Assembly (NCBI GenBank): GCA_046291875.1
Contig: JBKBSF010000027.1
Coordinates: forward strand, 1-64,000
DNA: 64,000 bases
Source: SKVR01 sp046291875
GTDB lineage: Bacteria > Bacteroidota > Bacteroidia > Bacteroidales > UBA7960
Direction of reading: 5' to 3'
Shown here one piece after another: positions 8,176-16,248 of the stretch. The notes under the pieces were generated by a model, which saw only the letters and a program-made list of their open reading frames with translations, had not been told where the DNA came from and searched no databases. A program made the translations under genes and the position numbers. The number at the start of each line of letters is the position of its first letter. Position 1 is the first letter of the stretch.

Positions 8176-11040
8176 ATGCCCCACATATCTACCGTTCAAT
8201 ACCAGGAATGGCTTGAAGTTTACGGTGCCCGAGAGCACAATCTGCGCAATGTCGATATCAGAATTCCACGCGATACCCTCACCGTTATTACCGGATTAAG
8301 CGGAAGCGGAAAGTCGTCGCTTGCCTTCGATACCATCTATGCCGAAGGGCAACGACGCTACATTGAAACCTTCGCAGCCTATGCCCGTCAGTTTCTGGGT
8401 ACTCTGGAGCGACCCGATGTCGACAAGATCAGCGGTCTGAGCCCGGTGATCAGCATTGAGCAAAAAACCACCAACAAAAACCCTCGCTCCACAGTGGGCA
8501 CTGTTACAGAGATTTACGACTTCCTGCGACTGCTTTTTGCCAGGGTGGCCGATGCATACTCCTATACCACGGGAGAGAAAATGGTACGCTATACCGAAGG
8601 GCAGATACTGGACCTGGTGCTACAACGCTTTGAGGGCAAGAAAATGCTGCTGCTGGCCCCCATGGTAAAAGGGCGCAAAGGGCACTACCGCGAGCTTTTC
8701 GAGCATGTGATGAAACAGGGCTTTTTGAGGGTAAGAGTTGACGGGAAAGTGAAAGAGGTGATCCCCAATATGAAGGTAGATCGCTATAAAATCCATGACA
8801 TTGAGGTGGTGATTGACAAGCTGGTGATCGATGCTGCCCATGCCAAACGGATATCCGACTCCATGAAGGTGGCCATGAAACATGGTAAGGGAATGATCAT
8901 GCTGCTGGATGAGGCCACCGATGAAGTGTTTCATTTCAGCCGCAACCTGATGTGCCCGGTTTCCGGCATCGCCTATAAAGACCCCGAGCCCAACACCTTT
9001 TCCTTCAACTCTCCCTACGGTGCCTGTCCTACCTGCAATGGGCTGGGTACGGTAAGCGAGATGGACATGGAGAAAGTAATGCCCGATCGCAGGCTTTCCA
9101 TCCGCAAAGGGGGCATTGCACCCCTTGCCGATACCAAAAACCCCTGGATTACCAAGCAGCTGGAAGCCATTGGAATGAAATACGGCTTTACCCTCGACAC
9201 TCCCCTGGAAGACATACCCGAAGAGGGAATCAGTACCATGATGTATGGCTCGCAGGAAGTATTCCGCGTGAAAAATGAGAATCTGGGCATTACCCATACC
9301 TACAACCTCAATTTCGAAGGGATTATCAACTTTATCACTGCCCAGTATGAAGACAACAGCTCGGGCAATATCCGAAAATGGGCCTCTGCTTTTATGCAGC
9401 AGAAAAGCTGCCCCGAATGCCAGGGACAACGACTGAAAAAGGAAGCCCTGCACTACCGTATCCTGGATAGCAATATTGCCCAGCTGGCGCAGCTGGATTT
9501 GCTTGCCCTCAAAAAGGAAGTTGCCAGGATGCACAAGGAACTGGATGATCGTAAGCTCAGTATTGCCAGCGAAATCCTGCGCGAGATTGATAACCGCCTC
9601 GGTTTTATGCTCGATGTAGGGCTCGATTACCTGGCTCTCGACAGGCCCGCCCGAAGCCTCTCCGGAGGCGAAAGCCAGCGCATACGGCTGGCTACCCAGA
9701 TCGGGTCGCAGCTTACGGGAGTTCTCTATATCCTGGATGAACCCAGTATTGGCCTGCATCAGCGCGACAATCACAAACTCATCGAATCGCTCAAAAGCCT
9801 GCGCGATATTGGCAATTCGGTAATCGTAGTAGAGCACGACCGCGATATGATCATGGCTGCCGACCATGTGGTGGATATCGGGCCGGGTGCAGGGTTGCAT
9901 GGAGGTAAGATAGTGGCAGAAGGATCGCCCCTGGATATCATGCAGAAAAATACCATTACCGCCCAGTACCTGCGCCTGGAAAAGGATGTGCCCGTACCGG
10001 AAGTTTTGCGAAAAGGCAATGGCCAGCAGATCATCCTGAAGGGTGCCACCGGCAACAACCTCAAAAATGTGGATCTGACCGTACCGCTGGGGATGCTCAT
10101 TTGTGTTACTGGGGTGTCGGGCAGTGGTAAATCCACCCTGATCAACGAGACGTTGTACCCCATTCTCAGCCAGCATTTTTACCGCTCCGATAAAAATCCG
10201 CTTCCCTACCAGTCCATTGAAGGTATTGAGCATGTCGACAAGGTAATTGATATTGACCAGTCGCCCATCGGACGCACACCTCGTTCCAATCCGGTTACCT
10301 ATACCAAGGTTTTCGACGAGATCCGGAAGCTCTTTGCATCACTCCCCGAGGCTCAGATCAGGGGCTACAAGCCGGGTAGATTTTCTTTCAATGTGAAAGG
10401 AGGGCGATGCGAAACCTGTCAGGGGGCGGGAGTGAAGGTGATTGAGATGAATTTCCTGCCCGATGTGCATGTGGAGTGCGAAGATTGCCAGGGAAAAAGA
10501 TACAACCGCGAAACCCTGGAGGTACGCTACAAAGGCAAATCCATCAACGATGTGCTCAATATGAGTATCGACCAGGCGCTGGAGTTTTTCGAAAACATCC
10601 CCGCCATAGTGCAAAAGATCCGTACCCTGCAGGATGTGGGGCTGGGCTACATCACACTGGGGCAGAGCAGTACTACCCTCTCCGGGGGCGAGGCGCAGCG
10701 GGTAAAGCTGGCCTCCGAACTGTCGCGGCGCGACACGGGAAAGACCTTCTATATCCTCGATGAGCCCACCACGGGCTTGCATTTCGAAGATGTGCGCGTA
10801 CTCATGGAAGTGCTCAACCGCCTTACCGACCGCGGAAATACCGTGCTGATCATCGAACACAACCTCGATGTGATCAAAGTAGCAGATTATATCATCGACC
10901 TGGGTCCCGAGGGTGGACATCGCGGAGGACAAATCCTGTGCACCGGAACACCCCAACAGATCGTAAAAAACAATTGTGGGTTCACCGCCGGATTTCTTAG
11001 GGAATTGATTGGGGGAGGGGAGAATAAAGTAAAGAGTTAA
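8176..11040 (+). CDS. uvrA: UvrABC excinuclease subunit A
   Basis: The damage-sensing ATPase of nucleotide excision repair, which loads UvrB on lesions. At 954 residues it is full length. It has two ABC ATPase modules: Walker A motifs GLSGSGKSSL (residues 40-49) and GVSGSGKSTL (about 645-655), and signatures SLSGGESQR and TLSGGEAQR. The C-terminal zinc finger has CETC and CEDC. The first zinc module (MCPVSG, then CPTCNG, then CPEC) lacks the second Cys of its first pair. The final residues (GGGENKVKS) and stop codon are encoded at the start of a purine-rich word repeat, so the natural C-terminus may have been remodelled. Confidence 0.97.
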   Translation: MPHISTVQYQEWLEVYGAREHNLRNVDIRIPRDTLTVITGLSGSGKSSLAFDTIYAEGQRRYIETFAAYARQFLGTLERPDVDKISGLSPVISIEQKTTNKNPRSTVGTVTEIYDFLRLLFARVADAYSYTTGEKMVRYTEGQILDLVLQRFEGKKMLLLAPMVKGRKGHYRELFEHVMKQGFLRVRVDGKVKEVIPNMKVDRYKIHDIEVVIDKLVIDAAHAKRISDSMKVAMKHGKGMIMLLDEATDEVFHFSRNLMCPVSGIAYKDPEPNTFSFNSPYGACPTCNGLGTVSEMDMEKVMPDRRLSIRKGGIAPLADTKNPWITKQLEAIGMKYGFTLDTPLEDIPEEGISTMMYGSQEVFRVKNENLGITHTYNLNFEGIINFITAQYEDNSSGNIRKWASAFMQQKSCPECQGQRLKKEALHYRILDSNIAQLAQLDLLALKKEVARMHKELDDRKLSIASEILREIDNRLGFMLDVGLDYLALDRPARSLSGGESQRIRLATQIGSQLTGVLYILDEPSIGLHQRDNHKLIESLKSLRDIGNSVIVVEHDRDMIMAADHVVDIGPGAGLHGGKIVAEGSPLDIMQKNTITAQYLRLEKDVPVPEVLRKGNGQQIILKGATGNNLKNVDLTVPLGMLICVTGVSGSGKSTLINETLYPILSQHFYRSDKNPLPYQSIEGIEHVDKVIDIDQSPIGRTPRSNPVTYTKVFDEIRKLFASLPEAQIRGYKPGRFSFNVKGGRCETCQGAGVKVIEMNFLPDVHVECEDCQGKRYNRETLEVRYKGKSINDVLNMSIDQALEFFENIPAIVQKIRTLQDVGLGYITLGQSSTTLSGGEAQRVKLASELSRRDTGKTFYILDEPTTGLHFEDVRVLMEVLNRLTDRGNTVLIIEHNLDVIKVADYIIDLGPEGGHRGGQILCTGTPQQIVKNNCGFTAGFLRELIGGGENKVKS

Positions 11041-11095
11041 GAGGCAAGAGTTAAGAGGTAAGTGGTGAGAGGTAAGTGATGAGAGGTGTGTGGTT
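11021..11095 (+). repeat. Purine-rich word repeat at the uvrA 3' end
   Basis: Variants of GAGTTAAGAG, GAGGTAAGTG and GTGAGAGG follow each other for about 70 bp, starting inside the last uvrA codons; the uvrA TAA is part of one word. The same kind of sequence lies at 694-720, 20131-20218 and 54872-55000, and a related one at 17141-17290. Confidence 0.7.
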
Positions 11096-11121
11096 GACTC
11101 ATCAGCCATTGATCCTGTCGG

Positions 11122-12216
11122 TTATTTCTCCTCAAATTCCGGATAATCCACATATCCTTTTTCTCCGCCGTAGTAAAAAGTGTCTTTGTCCCAGGGGGCC
11201 AGAGGATATCCATGCTGCATGCGATTTACCAGATCGGGGTTCGATATGAAGGGTTTTCCGAAAGCAATAAGGTCTGCCTGGTTGTTTTCGAGCATCAGCC
11301 TGGCGCTTTCTGTTGTATGTCCGCCACAGGAAATCAGGGGGCCTTTGAAAATCTGCCGGTAGTAGGGTACGATGCTTGCTGAAGGTTCCTGAAGTCGGGT
11401 TTCGGGGGGCATCATCTCGCTGATGTGCAGATAAGCAAGGTTATACCTGTTCAGGTTATCCACAATGTAGCCATAGGTTTCCTTTTCTGTGGTGTCGGCC
11501 ATGCCGGCCTTGACCGATTTGGGCGAAAGACGCAGCCCAACCTTATGGGAAGGAACCTGGCGAAGCACCTCCTGCAGGATCATGAACAGCAATCTGCTTC
11601 GGTTTTCAATGGTTCCCCCAAAGCTGTCGGTCCTTTGGTTGGTGCCATCCATGATAAACTGGTCGATCAGATAAGCATGTGCCCCATGAATCTCTACGCC
11701 ATCGAAACCTGCTCGCATGGCATTCTTTGCCGCATTGCCAAAATCAAGGATGGTCTGCTCTATTTCCTCGCCCGTCATGGCGCGGCTGCTTTCGTAGGGC
11801 AGCCTTCCCTTGGGGGTAAGCACTTCGCCATCAGGAGTTACCGGCGATGCCGACAAAGGGGCCAGCCCCATGGGCTGCAGCAAACGATGCGAAAAGGGGC
11901 CTACATGCCACAGCTGAAGGAATATCTTTCCCCCTGCAGCATGTACCCTGGAGGTAACCTTCTGCCAGGCCTCTACCTGTTCTTTTGTAAAACAGCCCGG
12001 AGTGCCGGTATAGCCAAAAGCCCAGGGCGAGATCTGACTTCCCTCCGAAACAATCAGTCCTGCACTGCTGCGCTGCTCATAATACTGTGCTATAAGATCT
12101 GTGGCTGCCAGCCCTTCATTTTCGGCACGACGCCGGGTTAGGGGTGCCATTACAATGCGGTTGGAAAGGGTAAGTTCCTTGTGCAATAAAAAGGGCTTGA
12201 AAAGTGATGTAGACAT
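11122..12216 (-). CDS. Alkene reductase, Old Yellow Enzyme family
   Basis: A 364-residue FMN-dependent TIM-barrel oxidoreductase that reduces activated C=C bonds (enones, some nitro compounds) with NAD(P)H. Visible marks are LFKPF near the start, RIVMAPLTRRRA, LQLWHVGPFSH with its active-site region, GFDGVEIHGAHAYLIDQF, and the C-terminal flavin-binding ADLIAFGKPFISNPDLV. The His-Gly-Ala-His pair that binds the substrate carbonyl oxygen is present. The start at 12216 (MSTSLFKPF) fits the family; an 18-codon extension upstream does not. It is divergent from the broken peptidase gene and has no obvious operon partner. Confidence 0.93.
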   Translation of the reverse strand: MSTSLFKPFLLHKELTLSNRIVMAPLTRRRAENEGLAATDLIAQYYEQRSSAGLIVSEGSQISPWAFGYTGTPGCFTKEQVEAWQKVTSRVHAAGGKIFLQLWHVGPFSHRLLQPMGLAPLSASPVTPDGEVLTPKGRLPYESSRAMTGEEIEQTILDFGNAAKNAMRAGFDGVEIHGAHAYLIDQFIMDGTNQRTDSFGGTIENRSRLLFMILQEVLRQVPSHKVGLRLSPKSVKAGMADTTEKETYGYIVDNLNRYNLAYLHISEMMPPETRLQEPSASIVPYYRQIFKGPLISCGGHTTESARLMLENNQADLIAFGKPFISNPDLVNRMQHGYPLAPWDKDTFYYGGEKGYVDYPEFEEK

Positions 12217-12303
12217 AGTGGGATGGTTGGTAAGAATAAGGGTTAAAGATAGGGATTGATTGGAAAACAATGCTTATTTTTACAGTAACTTAATGCAACG
12301 GTC

Positions 12304-13227
12304 ATGACAGTCAGTCAATTATCGGTCAATCATGTGCCCGGATCAGGTACCTCCCTCCAGCCCTCAGAGGGCAGGATAGGAGGAATTCGGCTACTGTTCC
12401 TGGTATTGATGTTTGCCGGGCAACTGGCCGTAAGTCCTGCACAAAATCCCGCCCGCATACAAAATACTTTCTCCCATCAGCTGGTGAGAGTGTTTGAGTA
12501 TCGCGACAGCCTCGAGGGAGTGCATCCCTTCGTAAAAAACCTTTACCCCATTGCCATAGCTCAGGATGGACACTTTTACGTTTTCGATCTGGATGAAACC
12601 CGCAAGGCCTATTTCCTTGCCGCCAGCGAGAAGACAGGAATGGAGGTCCCCCAGGGGGTTCGGGCAGCGTTTCCGCTGCAGTTTTACGATAATCGCTGTG
12701 CCTGTGTAGTATCGGCCGATGTGTTCGATAGCCCGGAAGGCTATATAACCATTTTTCATGAGTTTGTGCACTGTCATCAGTTTCATACCGTTGAGCAGGA
12801 GCTGAAAGGTCGCTTGTCGCTGGCCCAGAAATCGATGTAGGAAGGTAATTACATGTGGGAAATCAACTACGATTTTCCCTATGCTGATGGATGGTTTGTG
12901 CAGACCTACAGTGCTTTTACAGAGGCTGCCATAGCCGGCAACCTGCAACGGGTAGAAGAGTTGCGCAATGAACTGGCCGAAATCCTCAACGTACACGATT
13001 ATCAGTATATGGTGTGGCAGGAATGGAAAGAAGGATTTGCCCTGTATGTGGAGAACCTTCTGCGCAAACATCTGGGCTTGTCTGTCAACCAGGTGGGTAT
13101 GCACCCACCCCACAGCCGACTGAGTTTCTACGCCGGTGGCGCCGCATGGATCAGTCTGCTGGTGGAGCAGGAACCCGACTTGAATACAGACCTGGAAGGG
13201 TTGTTTGTAAAGATGTTTGTGATCTAA
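12304..13227 (+). pseudogene. Secreted gluzincin-like peptidase split by in-frame amber codon
   Basis: Two reading frames (12304-12840 and 12853-13227) lie in the same frame and are separated only by TAG at 12838-12840. Read through, they give one protein of about 307 residues. Residues 28-46 look like a signal peptide. The zinc motif HEFVH (in FHEFVHCHQ) lies before the stop; a glutamate in KEGFALYVEN, where gluzincins carry the third zinc ligand, lies after it. The truncated 178-residue product would therefore lack a complete metal site. The coding quality after the stop is intact, so the mutation is recent, a base-call error, or recoded. I cannot place the family more precisely. Confidence 0.75.
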
Positions 13228-13337
13228 AATGTCTTTATTCTCTATGCAGTTTCGATATCACGAAGCTACGGTTCTGGCAAACACTGAACCTCAACCTTCT
13301 GTATAGTTTTTTCTGATATGATTTTTGACACTTATAG

Positions 13338-13383
13338 GACCGGAAGGGGGGCCAGCGAGCTCTCCTCCGGTCTTTCTTTTTTT
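13338..13383 (+). terminator. Terminator after the split peptidase gene
   Basis: GACCGGA pairs with TCCGGTC (13338-13344 with 13366-13372), extended by GG/CC pairs in the inner part and followed by TTTCTTTTTTT. It lies about 110 nt past the second stop codon. Confidence 0.8.
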
Positions 13384-13432
13384 CCTCCCAACATTAGCGA
13401 GAATCTCCATGTAAAAGAAAAACACAGTTAAA

Positions 13433-13464
13433 TTGGGAGTTTGCCGCTACATTGTGTATTTTTG
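13433..13464 (+). promoter_or_regulatory. Bacteroidota-type promoter TTG-N21-TATTTTTG
   Basis: TTG at 13433-13435 and TATTTTTG at 13457-13464 match both the -33 and -7 elements with 21-bp spacing. It sits about 116 bp upstream of the next gene, just after the terminator. Confidence 0.65.
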
Positions 13465-13579
13465 GCCCAAACAGAAGGGTGTAAACAATCTCAGTTAAAA
13501 ACGCAACGGGGAATACTGCCCGGGCATTGGAGCCTGCAAACCCAATCTGGAATAAACTACACCATCAATGCTATTATTC

Positions 13580-14287
13580 ATGAGAAAACTTTATTTGACC
13601 CTTGCTGCCATAGGCATGCTTTCCGTTATGTATGCACAGGAAATTCAGATCACCGATCACGATCCCGAGTACCGTCCTGTAGAACAACAACGTGTATTCG
13701 AAGCCCTTATGGAAAGCTTCGAGCGGCAGCAGGCATTCCAGGTGGCTACCCTTGAGGGAGAGGTAATCCATACCTTGAGCAATAACCTGGTAACCCTCTT
13801 CAATGGTTTCTGGAGAAATGGCAACGAATTGGGCGCCAACGCTTTTTGGGTGGAGGAAGTGGAGCACAGCAACGGGCGCACCCGTGTAAGAATGTCGGTA
13901 TATCATCTCACACCCGATCAGCAACAGCAGAATATGGCTTTGTATACCCGGAATATGGTGTACGTTTTTGGCGATCTCAATCCTGGTCGCAACCGTAGCA
14001 ACCGACTGATGGTAAACGGGCAACGCCATGCAATGGGGCCATTGGATTTTGTAGCCATCAGCAATACCCCGGGCCAGGAACTTGAACTCTCCATGCGCGG
14101 AATGAGCCAGGCAAAAACAACCATCAAGGGGCGGCCTGACAGGCCTTCGGAGTATTTCTCTACCCAGGAATTTGGTGTCGGACCCAACTTCGGACCCGAC
14201 GTTAGTTTGAGTATGCGATCAGGCCGCTTCTTCCCTGTAAGGCAAAATTTCGCAAACTTCCTGCTTCGAACCCTCGAAAAGGAGTAG
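13580..14287 (+). CDS. Secreted protein of unknown function
   Basis: A 235-residue protein with a signal peptide (MRKLYLTLAAIGMLSVMYAQ) and no membrane segment afterwards. The mature part is polar, with YRPVEQQRVFEALMESFERQQ near the start and no catalytic motif I recognise. The start at 13580 puts the Met directly before the charged signal-peptide head; an ATG four codons earlier is possible. It has its own promoter and stands alone before the tRNA-Pro repeat units, so context gives no function. Confidence 0.65.
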   Translation: MRKLYLTLAAIGMLSVMYAQEIQITDHDPEYRPVEQQRVFEALMESFERQQAFQVATLEGEVIHTLSNNLVTLFNGFWRNGNELGANAFWVEEVEHSNGRTRVRMSVYHLTPDQQQQNMALYTRNMVYVFGDLNPGRNRSNRLMVNGQRHAMGPLDFVAISNTPGQELELSMRGMSQAKTTIKGRPDRPSEYFSTQEFGVGPNFGPDVSLSMRSGRFFPVRQNFANFLLRTLEKE

Positions 14288-14290
14288 TTG

Positions 14291-14582
14291 ATAAAAAGGC
14301 CGAAGAAAAAACTTCAGCCACGTTTAGTCGGGGTGAGAGGATTATTCGAGCATACGCTCTCATGAGCTCGTCACGTTGTTCCTCGGTTCGAACCTTGGGC
14401 CTCAGGGATAAAAAAAGGCCGAAGAAAAATCTTCAGTCATGTTTAGTCGGGGTGGCGGGATTATTCGAGCATACGCTCTCATGAGCTCGTCACGTTGTTC
14501 CTCGGTTCGAACCTTGGTCCTCAGGGATAAAAAAAGGCCGAAGAAAAATCTTCAGCCACGTTTAGTCGGGGTGAGAGGATTC
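14291..14582 (-). repeat. Tandem tRNA-Pro 3'-end plus terminator units
   Basis: Three head-to-tail units start at 14291, 14408 and 14527 (117, 119 and about 56 bp shared). Each contains the terminator hairpin (GGCCGAAG/CTTCAGCC) and the 3' end of the tRNA (GTTTAGTCGGGGTG and GGATT). In the third unit this runs into the intact tRNA-Pro. In the first two it continues into a different 60-bp sequence ending TTCGAACCTTG, which again resembles a T-arm. The two extra units are about 90 per cent alike, differing at scattered positions. Confidence 0.85.
14529..14557 (-). terminator. Terminator of tRNA-Pro
   Basis: On the minus strand GGCTGAAG-ATTTTT-CTTCGGCC is followed by seven Ts. It starts 9 nt after the tRNA 3' end. 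The same hairpin recurs in both upstream repeat units. Confidence 0.85.
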
Positions 14583-14639
14583 GAACCTCCGGCCTCTTCG
14601 TCCCGAACGAAGCGCGCTACCGGGCTGCGCTACACCCCG
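14566..14639 (-). tRNA. tRNA-Pro (anticodon CGG)
   Basis: The minus strand folds as a standard tRNA: acceptor stem CGGGGTG/CACCCCG, D-arm GCGCAGCCCGGTAGCGC, anticodon stem CTTCG/CGAAG with loop TTCGGGA (anticodon CGG, reading CCG), and T-arm GGAGGTTCGAATCCTC. The discriminator base is A and no CCA is encoded. Its 3' end is duplicated twice downstream. Confidence 0.95.
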
Positions 14640-14850
14640 CTGTAAATGCATTATTCTGACAGGGGTATCTTCTTAAATGCCTCTCCGGGAAAAATAATGC
14701 AATTATTTTTTACTGCCTGTGAACCTTTGTGAGAAAACCTTTGTTTAATGTTTGAATTTTAAAAGTTAAACAAAAATCAGGTGCTAGGCCTGCAAATTTA
14801 CGCAAATAATTGTTTCGCGAACAAAACAGGTTTTACGAGATATAATTTTT

Positions 14851-14858
14851 TACTTTTG
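14851..14858 (+). promoter_or_regulatory. -7 element (TACTTTTG) before the pterin genes
   Basis: An exact TAnnTTTG match 50 bp before the PTPS start codon, with a T-rich -33 region (TTTT at 14831). Confidence 0.5.
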
Positions 14859-14908
14859 TTCTTAAACAATCCAGTTCAGTAGCACAGTATCACAAAAAAC
14901 AACTTTCC

Positions 14909-15319
14909 ATGATCTACATTACCCGCAGGGAAACGTTCAATGCAGCCCACCGCCTTTTCAGACCTGAATGGGATGACTCAACCAACCTGCAGGTCTTTGG
15001 AAAATGTTCTAATCCACATTGGCACGGGCACAATTATGTTCTTTGGGTTACTGTAAAAGGAGAGGTAAATCAGGAAACCGGTTTCCTGATCAATCTCAAA
15101 CAACTCAGTGCTATTTTGAGAGAGAGAGTGATAGAAAAACTGGATCATAAAAATATGAATGTGGAGGTGGATTTCATGCAAGGGCGTATAGCTTCCACAG
15201 AAAATCTTGCCATAGCCATCTGGGAGCAGATCGAGGATCCCATCAGGCAGTTGGGTGCTCAATTGCACAGCGTTAAGGTTTCGGAAACCGAAAACAACTT
15301 TGCAGAATACTACGGTTAA
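14909..15319 (+). CDS. 6-pyruvoyl/6-carboxytetrahydropterin synthase family protein
   Basis: A 136-residue zinc enzyme of COG0720 that acts on dihydroneopterin triphosphate, the product of FolE encoded 26 bp downstream. Zinc ligands are H14, H39 and H41; the catalytic Cys is C33; D79-H80 (EKLDHKNMN) complete the active site, and VSETENN near the end binds the pterin. The Cys-to-His spacing is C-x5-HGH (CSNPHWHGH), the form typical of 6-pyruvoyltetrahydropterin synthases, whereas classical QueD has C-x3-HGH. The product may therefore be a tetrahydropterin cofactor rather than, or as well as, the queuosine precursor. Confidence 0.9.
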   Translation: MIYITRRETFNAAHRLFRPEWDDSTNLQVFGKCSNPHWHGHNYVLWVTVKGEVNQETGFLINLKQLSAILRERVIEKLDHKNMNVEVDFMQGRIASTENLAIAIWEQIEDPIRQLGAQLHSVKVSETENNFAEYYG

Positions 15320-15345
15320 AGTAATTACTCTTAAATTTCAGGATA

Positions 15346-15987
15346 ATGTCAGCAGAAATAAACAGACAGATGGCCATCGAGAACTCTATGGATGGCTATG
15401 AAAAAATAGACCAGTACAATCCTGTCACCATAAAAAGACTGGCCGATCATTATTACAATATCATCGAACTCATTGGCGAGGACCCCACGCGCGAAGGTCT
15501 GGAGAAAACTCCTGAGCGGGTAGCCAAAGCCATGCAGTATCTTACCCACGGCTATGATCTGGATCCGGCAGAAATACTTCGTTCGGCCATGTTCAAAGAG
15601 GAGTACCGCCAGATGGTGGTAGTAAAAGACATTGAAATTTATTCCATGTGCGAGCACCATATGCTTCCTTTTATCGGAAAAGCCCACGTGGCATACATCC
15701 CCAATGGTCATATTGTAGGGTTGAGCAAAATCCCCAGGGTGGTAGATGCCTTTGCAAGGCGGTTGCAGGTGCAGGAGAGGCTTACCATGCAGATCAAGGA
15801 GTGTATACAGGATACTTTAAAACCTCTTGGGGTAGCGGTGGTTATTGAGGCTCATCACATGTGCATGATGATGCGCGGTATCCAGAAACAAAATTCCGTT
15901 ACCACCACAAGCGATTTTACCGGTGCTTTCCTCACCGATAAAACCCGGGCCGAGTTTATTCATTTGCTGGGCTCAAATCTTCATTAG
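15346..15987 (+). CDS. folE: GTP cyclohydrolase I
   Basis: Converts GTP to 7,8-dihydroneopterin triphosphate, the first step to folate, queuosine and tetrahydrobiopterin. The 213-residue protein is of normal length. Zinc ligands are C102 and H105 (SMCEHHMLPF) and C173 (HHMCMMMRG); GLSKIPRVVDAFARR and QNSVTTTS are the other signatures. It follows the PTPS gene by 26 bp with the same orientation, and the pair is bounded by a promoter and a strong terminator, so the two make a two-gene operon that supplies and then uses dihydroneopterin triphosphate. Confidence 0.96.
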   Translation: MSAEINRQMAIENSMDGYEKIDQYNPVTIKRLADHYYNIIELIGEDPTREGLEKTPERVAKAMQYLTHGYDLDPAEILRSAMFKEEYRQMVVVKDIEIYSMCEHHMLPFIGKAHVAYIPNGHIVGLSKIPRVVDAFARRLQVQERLTMQIKECIQDTLKPLGVAVVIEAHHMCMMMRGIQKQNSVTTTSDFTGAFLTDKTRAEFIHLLGSNLH

Positions 15988-16020
15988 TTTTAGTTTTGGT
16001 TATATCAATTGGTTTATTCC

Positions 16021-16050
16021 AAGCCCCGGGGCCCAGCTCCGGGGCTTTTT
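16021..16050 (+). terminator. Terminator of the pterin operon
   Basis: AAGCCCCGG and CCGGGGCTT form a 9-bp GC-rich stem followed by TTTTT. Confidence 0.92.
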
Positions 16051-16185
16051 AGTATCAGGGGGTATGGGATGGATGAATCGCTGTATGGGCAATAGCGTGC
16101 GATGTTCAGCACAATCGATGGGGGTATCCCTGTTTTTGCCCTCAAGCCACTGATATAGAGGAATGAGCATCCGTTTTAGAGAGTA

Positions 16186-16217
16186 TTGCGGGGATTTAAG
16201 GAAATTCCCTAATTTTG
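16186..16217 (+). promoter_or_regulatory. Promoter TTG-N21-TAATTTTG of fabD
   Basis: TTG at 16186-16188 and TAATTTTG at 16210-16217 match both elements of the phylum's housekeeping promoter, 32 bp before the fabD start. Confidence 0.7.
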
Positions 16218-16248
16218 TCTCCTCTTTAAACCCAAAAAATCTGATATT

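Noticed and set aside
8620..10233. A 537-codon open frame opposite uvrA
   Set aside because: Shadow of uvrA, produced by its codon bias; the sense strand carries all ABC and zinc motifs.
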